The notes under the pieces were generated by a model. It did not search any database. It was given only the letters and a program-made list of their open reading frames with translations, and was not told the origin of the DNA. The translations under genes and the position numbers were made by a program. Source: Pirellula sp. SH-Sr6A (GTDB lineage Bacteria; Planctomycetota; Planctomycetia; Pirellulales; Pirellulaceae). Taken from it: 64,000 bases of DNA. Below are positions 55,395 through 61,547 of the stretch, piece after piece (position 1 is the first letter of the stretch; the number at the start of each line of letters is the position of its first letter). Where the stretch lies: NCBI RefSeq assembly GCF_001610875.1, contig NZ_CP011272.1, positions 6,305,988 through 6,369,987 of the forward strand. The letters run 5' to 3'.

Positions 55395-55789
55395 AGCCGC
55401 ATACACTTGTTCACATACTGCCGAGATCGGTTAGTCCCCTCGCTGAGGATCTTTTCGCGGAGGGTTTTGAACTGAATCGGCCCAAAGTCATCCGCTTTGG
55501 TGTCGCCGTAGAGAGCTAGCAGCGCCTTCATCACCAGCCGGATGTTGTTGAACTCGGCAGCGGTGTAGGTCTCTTTAGCGTACTCGGAAAACGACAGAAT
55601 CAGCTCGTCGACGGTGCGTCCAGAAGAAGCCGCAACGTACGAATGTTTGTTCGCAAGAAACTCAGAAATGAGCAGCTCATATCGCCGTTTACATTCGGGC
55701 GACTCATAGAGACCGCAGTAGTAATCCTTGCCTGCGATTCGCACCACACCTTGCCCGGTGCGGTGCCTAGAAAGGGCCGGAACACGCAT
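55395..55789 (-). pseudogene. Truncated planctomycete-type integrase (N-terminal part)
   Basis: The frame from 55789 encodes about 131 residues typical of planctomycete tyrosine recombinases: SRHRTGQGVVRIAGKDYYCGLY, YELLISEFLANKHSY and a core-binding domain with TVDELILSFSEYAKETY and KALLALYGDTKADDFGPIQFKTLREKI. After NKCMRL it loses similarity and runs into repeat-derived sequence, so the catalytic domain is gone. It is oriented away from the tRNA fragment 107 bases to its right. It is probably a relic of an older integrated element at this site. Confidence 0.75.
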
Positions 55790-55896
55790 TCAAACCTCGG
55801 TTTCTCAGTAACTACTGAAAACTACTGGGGATGAAAGCACGCTCTCGGGAGCCGAAAGGTTTCGTTTTAACAACGAATTGCTTGATATTTCATTAG

Positions 55897-55943
55897 TAGC
55901 GATGAGTGGACTCGAACCACCGACACACGGCTTATGAAGCCGT
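55897..55943 (-). tRNA. 3' fragment of tRNA-Met (CAT), probable attachment site
   Basis: On the minus strand this reads as an anticodon arm ACGGC TTCATAA GCCGT (55943-55927, anticodon CAT), a variable region GTGTC, a T arm GGTGG TTCGAGT CCACT (55921-55905) and CATCGCT plus A as the 3' acceptor strand. Nothing on the right can be the 5' acceptor or D arm, so only the 3' 47 nt remain. CCA is not encoded (CTA follows). Tyrosine recombinases commonly use this 3' part of tRNA genes as attachment sites. An integrase gene lies immediately right. The intact tRNA should be at the other end. Confidence 0.7.
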
Positions 55944-56060
55944 GTGTCCAGAAAGCCACCTCATTTCCCACTGACTTGCGGCAAACCGCACCGGAACAGG
56001 AACGCATCCGGAATTCTACGGCGTATATCGTTTCATCACTTTCCCCCGAGAGGAGAACGA

Positions 56061-56981
56061 ATGGCCATGCTTTTGAAGACAGCCCTCGAACAAATCGCTA
56101 TGGAGCACGATCTCTGCTACAAGACCCAGAACATGTACTCGCGGTCGGTTCGGAGATTTTCTGACTGGCTTGGCAAGCAGGCGCAGTCTGACGACCTAGA
56201 GCGAGACAACCTCAACAAGTTCATCCAGTACATCCAGCAATCTCGATCCAACACTACCGCAGGCAACTACCGTCGCGCCTTGTGCCGAGTCTGGAACCAC
56301 TTGACTCAGGTGGAGCATAAGCCTGCGTACGAGATCAAGCGGCTGCGACGCCCCAAAGCCGAAGAGACCCCCGTCACGGCATGGAGCCTTCAGGACTTTC
56401 ACGCATTGCTGCAAAGCGCAAGCGAACTTACGGGCTCTTTCCGAAACATACCGGTCCACCCAGGGGACTTGTTCACTGCCATGATTTGGGTCGCCTACAA
56501 TACTGGTTTGCGACCAACCGACTTGTTTTTGATGCAATGGGCGGATATCGATTTTGCGACCAAGAGCATTTGCCTTATCCAGAACAAAACCAAGAAGCCC
56601 CATGTAACGTTCCTAGACGACCCGGCGATCGAAGCCTTGCAGAAGATCCGAAATTCCGATCCGGAGTTTGTTTTCCCGGTGACCTGGACCGTCGTCCGGA
56701 AGTGGATGGAGAAGATCTTTCGCGGGGCTGCGAAGTACGGATTTCGTCGCGTACGGGGCAAGAATCTTGGTACACTCAGAAAGACGAATGCAACCCAAGT
56801 TTACATCAGCAGTGGCGAGTCAGCCGCCGCTGAGTCGCTCGGTCATACGAGCGGAACTCGGATCGTTCGCAAATTTTACATAGACCATAGAGCACGCCGA
56901 CAATACTCTGTTCCGAGGCGACCAGATGGATACGGACCAAGCGAAGATCAGGGAAATGATCGAGAAGGCAGTCGAAGCTGA
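56061..56981 (+). CDS. Tyrosine recombinase/integrase of the tRNA-linked element
   Basis: A 306-aa protein from ATG 56061, preceded by GAGAGGAGAACGA. The N-terminal core-binding domain has LCYKTQNMYSRSVRRFSDWLGK and a SAM-like helix set; the catalytic domain has Arg in YNTGLRPTDLFLMQWADID, Lys in NKTKKPHVTFLDD, Arg in LGTLRKTNATQVYI, His in SLGHTSGTRIVRKFYID and the Tyr in KFYID. The usual HxxR is GxxR here (GTLR), so one active-site His is replaced; other residues fit. The family includes XerC/D-like phage and island integrases. It is the first gene after the tRNA fragment and probably controls that integration. Confidence 0.85.
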   Translation: MAMLLKTALEQIAMEHDLCYKTQNMYSRSVRRFSDWLGKQAQSDDLERDNLNKFIQYIQQSRSNTTAGNYRRALCRVWNHLTQVEHKPAYEIKRLRRPKAEETPVTAWSLQDFHALLQSASELTGSFRNIPVHPGDLFTAMIWVAYNTGLRPTDLFLMQWADIDFATKSICLIQNKTKKPHVTFLDDPAIEALQKIRNSDPEFVFPVTWTVVRKWMEKIFRGAAKYGFRRVRGKNLGTLRKTNATQVYISSGESAAAESLGHTSGTRIVRKFYIDHRARRQYSVPRRPDGYGPSEDQGNDREGSRS

Positions 56982-57156
56982 AAGAGCCCGTTGCACTTCA
57001 CTCATGGACATCTATCGAAGCGAGTTCAGCGGGAGCCCTCTACAAGCCGTCTGGACTCGCGTCCGAAACCTAATTGCGACAGGAGCTCCTGCCAGCCAAA
57101 CAAGCCTACACGAGCAGCTTGGCGAGTTGGAGGAAGATCGCAGCGACTTTCGCTGA
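56926..57156 (+). CDS. Small acidic helical protein overlapping the integrase
   Basis: A 76-aa protein in a different frame, overlapping the last 56 bases of the integrase gene. GAGG lies 9 bases before ATG 56926. The product is charged and helical (IREMIEKAVEAERARC, QLGELEEDRSD), with a single Cys pair. Overlapping small genes behind integrases often encode excision or regulatory factors, but there is no helix-turn-helix or winged pattern that I can see, so the job is unknown. The possible ribosome binding site and coding composition support it. Confidence 0.5.
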   Translation: MDTDQAKIREMIEKAVEAERARCTSLMDIYRSEFSGSPLQAVWTRVRNLIATGAPASQTSLHEQLGELEEDRSDFR

Positions 57157-57167
57157 ATCAACCTAGG

Positions 57168-57518
57168 CTACCACGTCGACAACGCCGTCCGTTTCCATGT
57201 GCTGTCCGCTACGCAAAAGTATGCATAGTTTGCGTCGTACATGCACATCCCTCGCGTGCCTGGAGCTGAGGCGGATGCAGGCGTTCCCCAAATGACATTT
57301 CCGAGATAATCGAGGTCCGGCCAAGGGGTCGACCCGTCCCCGATTTTGAGTAGCCTCGAATCAGTCTCGAACCCTAGCTCACCATCTCCAAGCACCGCAT
57401 CAGCCGCCAACCAATTAGCAGCCTCGTCGCGCCGCAAGATGATCCTTGTGACAATCGCGGACATCGCTTCCGCAACGAGCTGTTTTACCTGCAAACTACT
57501 TAGTGCTTCTGATTCCAT
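57168..57518 (-). CDS. Phage tail-fibre-like protein with Mtd-type N-terminal domain
   Basis: A 116-aa protein from ATG 57518 (AAGGAAA before it). The stretch ILRRDEAANWLAADAVLGDGELGFETDSRLLKIGDGSTPWPDLDYLG is the beta-prism N-terminal domain of phage tail fibres and of the Bordetella phage Mtd protein. The remainder (GTRGMCMYDANYAYFCVADSTWKRTALSTW) resembles short tail fibre or appendage ends that display a variable loop. At 116 residues it has only this N-terminal part and lacks a C-type-lectin variable domain. It is transcribed leftwards like the tail genes at 60-64 kb but lies left of the nuclease gene. Probably a receptor-binding or adaptor piece. Confidence 0.75.
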   Translation of the reverse strand: MESEALSSLQVKQLVAEAMSAIVTRIILRRDEAANWLAADAVLGDGELGFETDSRLLKIGDGSTPWPDLDYLGNVIWGTPASASAPGTRGMCMYDANYAYFCVADSTWKRTALSTW

Positions 57519-57658
57519 TTGGCATTTCCTTCCATGAGGAAGAATCGCAAGGGGAGTCGCCCACTTCAACTTGTGGAACGTACTTCTACAGAAGTGCGAT
57601 GCCTTCGTCCCGAGAAAAGATGCGTGGAGCATCTCGAGTCCAGCACCGCATGGGGAAA

Positions 57659-57715
57659 CAAAAAAGCCCCGGGGAGAGAGCATCACGCCCGAAATACTGC
57701 TGCCCCCCGAGGCTT
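57659..57715 (-). terminator. Terminator-like hairpin on the minus strand
   Basis: On the minus strand AAGCCTCGGGG (57715-57705) pairs with CCCCGGGGCTT (57674-57664), with one mismatch and a 30-base loop, followed by TTTTTTGTTT. This is a good intrinsic terminator for leftward transcripts, but no leftward gene ends here: the nuclease to the right reads rightwards. A leftward transcript from 57.7-57.9 kb could be a small RNA, or the signal may insulate the Mtd-type gene. The remaining 57519-57921 shows nothing else. Confidence 0.45.
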
Positions 57716-57921
57716 CAATAAAACTATTCGATCAAGGATTTTGTTTCAAGCGTTTGTCTTGTGTGCGAAAGAGAAATTTCAAGCTATCGGCTTTTTGGTG
57801 ATGGACTGACCGGTGCCGATCGCCGTGAAGATTGGGTGAAAATGCAAGTCTGGTCAGATGGTTTTGCTATTCTGAGGTGAGTTTTCTTGGTCGATCAGCA
57901 TTCACAGAATTTTCTAAACCG

Positions 57922-58881
57922 ATGAAACGATTCTTTACATTTCTCGTGACCGCCATGGTCGCACTCAGTTCCGCTCCAGCTTTTGCTTGGTCAGAATGCG
58001 GTCACGCGATCATCATGCAACTGGCCTACCTGAACTCCTCAGCTGCCGAACGTGCCGAAATCGAACGTCTCATGAAGGCGCACCCACGGTTCGTCGACGA
58101 CTTTGCACCACCGAGCGGGATCCAAGCCGACGGCGGCAAGCTCGCATGGAGAATCGGGCGCATCGGTTACTGGCCCGACGTCGCCCGGCGCCAGCCCGAA
58201 TACCATCGCTCGACTTGGCACTACCAGCTTGGAGCATCGCTGGTGATCGGGGACGAGACTAAGCTGCAGGTCCCTGAGGCCCCCGGACCGGTTCCTGCGG
58301 ACGCCACACTGGCCACCCAGGAACTTCACCTCATCCAGGCCGTCGAGCTGTGTAAGTCGGTTCTGAGGGACAAGAACCGCCCCGACGCCGATCGAGCTGT
58401 CGCGCTCTGTTGGATCGCTCACCTCGTAGCCGATGCCCACCAGCCCTGCCACGCGGGCTCATTGTACGTCGAGGGCGTCTTTACGGAGAAGGATGGGGAC
58501 CGAGGAGCAAACCGCATCCTGACGGCGCAGCGAGGCAACATGCACGCTTTGTGGGACCAACTACTTGGTGATCGATACGACGAGGGAGACGTCAAGCGTC
58601 GCGCTGACGAAATCGCCAAGTTGGATGTCGATGCGGGATCCAAGGAGCAGCAGATCGACCCCACCGTCTGGATCGACGAAAGCCGCAAGTTCGCCATCGA
58701 GTCCGTTTACACCGATGAGGTTCTGAGCCAAGTGGCACTCGTCAGTCGAGGCTTGGCCACCGAAGTTCCAAAGGTAGACCTCTCCGAGGCCTACCTGAAG
58801 AATGCGGGGCGAGTCGCTCAGGAGCGGGCTAAGTTGGCATCGGTGAGATTGGCGGCCGTGATTGCGGAGTGCTCGCAATGA
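57922..58881 (+). CDS. S1/P1-type nuclease, secreted
   Basis: A 319-aa protein from ATG 57922. The signal peptide (KRFFTFLVTAMVALSSAPAFA) should be cut before Trp23, giving an N-terminal Trp, as in S1/P1 nucleases where that Trp is a zinc ligand. His28 is then mature residue 6, as in P1. Other zinc-site segments are WPDVAR, STWHY, WIAHLVADAHQPCHAG and NMHALWDQLLGDRYDE. All metal ligands appear present, so an active zinc nuclease for single-stranded DNA and RNA is likely. It is the only rightward gene in a block of leftward phage-like genes, with a hairpin at its end. Its base composition looks richer in G+C than its neighbours. Confidence 0.9.
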   Translation: MKRFFTFLVTAMVALSSAPAFAWSECGHAIIMQLAYLNSSAAERAEIERLMKAHPRFVDDFAPPSGIQADGGKLAWRIGRIGYWPDVARRQPEYHRSTWHYQLGASLVIGDETKLQVPEAPGPVPADATLATQELHLIQAVELCKSVLRDKNRPDADRAVALCWIAHLVADAHQPCHAGSLYVEGVFTEKDGDRGANRILTAQRGNMHALWDQLLGDRYDEGDVKRRADEIAKLDVDAGSKEQQIDPTVWIDESRKFAIESVYTDEVLSQVALVSRGLATEVPKVDLSEAYLKNAGRVAQERAKLASVRLAAVIAECSQ

Positions 58882-58908
58882 CTAAGGACTGCCTCGTATA
58901 TTGCCACA

Positions 58909-58947
58909 TTCATGCGGTTCCTAGATTTTATCGCGGAACCGCATGAA
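58909..58947. terminator. Shared hairpin between the nuclease and lectin-domain genes
   Basis: TTCATGCGGTTCC at 58909-58921 and GGAACCGCATGAA at 58935-58947 form a perfect 13-bp stem with a 13-base loop. It lies in the 106 bases between two convergent genes, so it can serve both directions. There is no long T-run on either strand. A strong bidirectional terminator is the likely role. Confidence 0.6.
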
Positions 58948-58987
58948 TTGTTGCCGCGGAGGAATCAGTGCCTCTACTGCCGATGAT

Positions 58988-59746
58988 TTACGCTAATCGG
59001 ATTTGAATTCGAAGCGATCCGCGGTTATCCCGGAATCCGTTTCTCCCGTCTCCAAGTTCGTCACCTAATTCATCATTAGCGGACAGGTATAACATCCCAT
59101 CGTGTTCAGCCAAAATTTCTCCTCTGGCTCCGATTTCAGCTTTGGTTGATTTTTCAGATGATTCAATGGAAGCGATCAATGCCCCTTCTTTCGCGCTATT
59201 AAGCAGATACTTATTTGAGCCTTGAACAGGGCCAAATCCATTTGCATTGCTCGGGCCTTTGTCTGGGTGCGTTATCCATTTTTCGGAGATATCGCTTTGG
59301 TTGATTGTTACCAGAGTCTTTGCCGGAACGAAAACACCAGTCCTCTGCCATGTCTTCGCTGCGGAAACCCGCACCTCTAATGTATACGAGGAAATAGATT
59401 CGATGGTAGAGTCTGCCGTATCCAGGTCTGCTTGTACTTTAAATGACTCGCCCGGGGCCTTCGAAGCATTTCTTCCATTTTCCAAATTGGCGATGCATTC
59501 TTTAAAAGTAGTTGAAGCGGGCGTGACTACGTCGCCAACCGGTAAGGCCTTTGAGAAGTTGCATGTCAAACTACCTGTAGGTCTTTCCGTGTAGTAAGCA
59601 AATAACGTGAAAGACTTGATGTTGTCGTCCAACGCAAATCCAGCTTGATAGCTTTGAATTTCCGATTGCTGAATCGGCCCAAACCAAGCACCTCTTTGTG
59701 CATCTATAAAGCAAACCCAGCTATAGTAACCATAGGCATTTGACAC
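58988..59746 (-). CDS. Protein with C-terminal PA-IL-like lectin domain
   Basis: A 252-aa protein with a GTG start at 59746, preceded by GAGGTGA. The N-terminal ~50 residues (SWVCFIDAQRGAWFGPIQQSEIQSYQAGF) are aromatic and soluble. A middle part contains GESFKVQADLDTADSTIESISSYTLEVRV. The C-terminus matches the PA-IL/LecA fold: GALIASIESSEKSTKAEIGARGEILAEHDGMLYLSANDELG, then FRDNRGSLRIQIRLA, where ND and DN-x-GS supply calcium and sugar ligands in known members. It may be a sugar-binding phage or secreted protein. Convergent with the nuclease gene and separated from the tail genes by about 280 bases in which I see no gene. Confidence 0.65.
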   Translation of the reverse strand: MSNAYGYYSWVCFIDAQRGAWFGPIQQSEIQSYQAGFALDDNIKSFTLFAYYTERPTGSLTCNFSKALPVGDVVTPASTTFKECIANLENGRNASKAPGESFKVQADLDTADSTIESISSYTLEVRVSAAKTWQRTGVFVPAKTLVTINQSDISEKWITHPDKGPSNANGFGPVQGSNKYLLNSAKEGALIASIESSEKSTKAEIGARGEILAEHDGMLYLSANDELGDELGDGRNGFRDNRGSLRIQIRLA

Positions 59747-60030
59747 GAGTCACCTCAAATCCAGAAACGAGTTTTGTCACGGAGCTAGGGAATCTCGTGG
59801 ATTCAAGACTAACATTGCCCGCAACGAATCAAACTCGAGACGGCAATTTACGTCCATTTGCTTCCAAGCGGACTCCGACTAGAGCCCTACCTAAACTCCA
59901 CCTATATACAAATGCGGAATTGAGATCTAAAATCGATCAAAATACTATAAAGAATAAAAACATTTCTCATGACCTACGAAGACCGTAGGTGAGTAACGGT
60001 TGTCTCGGTTTGTAGGAAAGTGTCGTGTTC

Positions 60031-60954
60031 TTAGGCGATCGCCAACTCGCCAAGTGTCTCCGCGAGCTTCGTCTGCACCATCTGCATGTCGAGGTCGGGC
60101 CAGTAGACGGCTTTCAAAGATCCGAGGATCGCGAGCAACAATGCGGGGAGCGATTGCTGCACGGATGTGTTGGATAGAAGATCGCTCACGAGCCCGTTCT
60201 CGACGGCGTCGCGTTGGGCCTTTTCCGATCGGTAGCCTGCGAGCTCTTGCTCCTTCTGCGTTCGCTCGGGGCTCGGGCCTTCAGGAAGAGCGGCGATCGC
60301 GGCCGTTAGCTGCGTGATGCGCTGCACGAGCTGCGTGTTGTAGGCTTCGCGTTGAGCTCGCGTCGCGGCGTCCTCGAAACTGAGCGTGTACAGCGATGGA
60401 GCACCTTCCTCCTGCTCGTCACCGAACAGCCCCACTTTGAGCGTGATCGACTTGGCGGACTCGTAGGGAATGCGAGCGTCCCATTGCATTTCGCGCACGT
60501 AGAGAGGGATTCCCCCGACCGACGTCTCCGGATCGCTCCACTCGGTGAATTCGTCGAGCGCGTCAGAGAACACGTCCTGCCACAATGCAGTGAGCGTGGG
60601 CAGGCCTCCGGCGAGCAGAATTGATTCGGCCCAAATCGTCTCCGGATTGGCGATCGTAGCCTGAAGGTTCGCGATTGCTGCGTTGTCTTGCTCGGTCTTC
60701 GTTGGCAGTGCTTGCAACTTTGCCAAAGCGGATTCGAAGAATGCTTTCAGCGGGAATCGATAGGTTGCAGCTGGTCCCTTCACCGATCCCATGTAGGGGG
60801 TTACTTCGCATTCGATACCAGGAAGATCGACTCCTTGGCGATAGAGGTCCTCGCCGTTCTGAGTCTGGTAGCCAGTTGGCTCCCACTTGATCGTGGGGCG
60901 CTTGGTGACTCTGAGATGCGAAATGTATGGCAATGCGGATCGTACTTCTGACAT
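60031..60954 (-). CDS. Phage-like protein of unknown function
   Basis: A 307-aa protein from ATG 60954, with GGGGAAA 5 bases before it. It begins SEVRSALPYISHLRVTKRPTIKWEPTGYQTQ and contains a conserved-looking YRQGVDLPGIECEVTPYMG, a charged helical segment around residues 85-130 and a coiled-coil at residues 195-250 (RAQREAYNTQLVQRITQLTAAIAALPEGP, then QKEQELAGYRSEKAQRDAVE). It has no signal peptide. It follows the DUF4376 gene by 14 bases and is in the tail-gene operon, so a tail or chaperone role is inferred. No family is recognised. Confidence 0.6.
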   Translation of the reverse strand: MSEVRSALPYISHLRVTKRPTIKWEPTGYQTQNGEDLYRQGVDLPGIECEVTPYMGSVKGPAATYRFPLKAFFESALAKLQALPTKTEQDNAAIANLQATIANPETIWAESILLAGGLPTLTALWQDVFSDALDEFTEWSDPETSVGGIPLYVREMQWDARIPYESAKSITLKVGLFGDEQEEGAPSLYTLSFEDAATRAQREAYNTQLVQRITQLTAAIAALPEGPSPERTQKEQELAGYRSEKAQRDAVENGLVSDLLSNTSVQQSLPALLLAILGSLKAVYWPDLDMQMVQTKLAETLGELAIA

Positions 60955-60968
60955 GGTTTCCCCGATTA

Positions 60969-61547
60969 TTAAGGTTGGAATTGCTTTTGTGGCCAAGTCG
61001 AATCAGCGTTCGCGAGATCAAGAATCTGCGAATTGCTGATCGTGCCGATTTGGGCGACTAAGGATCTTTCAGTGGCGAAGCACGCATTCACGTACCACGC
61101 AAAGCATTCATAGATGCGTGTTATCTGCTGAGGTGAGAGCAAGACATTTTGGCCCCCTCTCGGTTTGTATTCGAACGCGGCTGTTGCTCCTGGGCGCAAC
61201 GTGATGTCTAGTAGCATCCCTTGCCAAACAGGCATCTCTTCGCGTAGCGTTGTCACCTGTTGGTCACCGATGCGAATGCCGCTCGACTCACGCATCCAGC
61301 GAATCTCTGCCAGTCGGATGAGCAGGGACTCATCGGAGAGCTCTTCCGTTTCAATCGGCTCTACAGCCCATTGTTGAAACCAAACACCGTTTGAAAGGAC
61401 AGGAGATTGTGTGTCCACACAAACGTGAGCGTTGTCTACCGCAGGCGGAAGCGTGGGGATTACGGGGATCAAGCCAAGTGACTCAAGTTGCTCAATCGTG
61501 ATGCCATCAGGCAGCGAGCCATCAGGCTTGGTTAAGAATTGTCTCAT
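60969..61547 (-). CDS. DUF4376-like phage tail-fibre-associated protein
   Basis: A 192-aa protein from ATG 61547. Its start shares one base with the stop of the tail-fibre gene (TGATG), implying coupled translation. It opens RQFLTKPDGSLPDGITIEQLESLGL, a pattern common in tail-fibre assembly proteins. The second half (LAEIRWMRESSGIRIGDQQVTTLREEMPVWQGMLLDI and ECFAWYVNACFATERSLV) matches the DUF4376 domain found in phage tail-fibre operons. A role in tail-fibre folding or decoration is inferred from this and from the operon. No membrane segment is present. Confidence 0.75.
   Translation of the reverse strand: MRQFLTKPDGSLPDGITIEQLESLGLIPVIPTLPPAVDNAHVCVDTQSPVLSNGVWFQQWAVEPIETEELSDESLLIRLAEIRWMRESSGIRIGDQQVTTLREEMPVWQGMLLDITLRPGATAAFEYKPRGGQNVLLSPQQITRIYECFAWYVNACFATERSLVAQIGTISNSQILDLANADSTWPQKQFQP

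Noticed and set aside
55013-55475. Plus-strand ORFs of 113-127 codons with ARRWWQEDGGKK repeats
   Set aside because: They arise from reading the 14-bp tandem repeat and have no ribosome binding site or domain.
55897-55970. Complete tRNA gene
   Set aside because: The bases that would form the 5' acceptor and D arm do not pair with the 3' half; only the anticodon arm, T arm and 3' acceptor strand are tRNA-like.
57168-57518. Diversity-generating retroelement target
   Set aside because: The Mtd-type domain suggested it, but there is no reverse transcriptase, no template repeat and no variable C-terminal lectin domain in the window.
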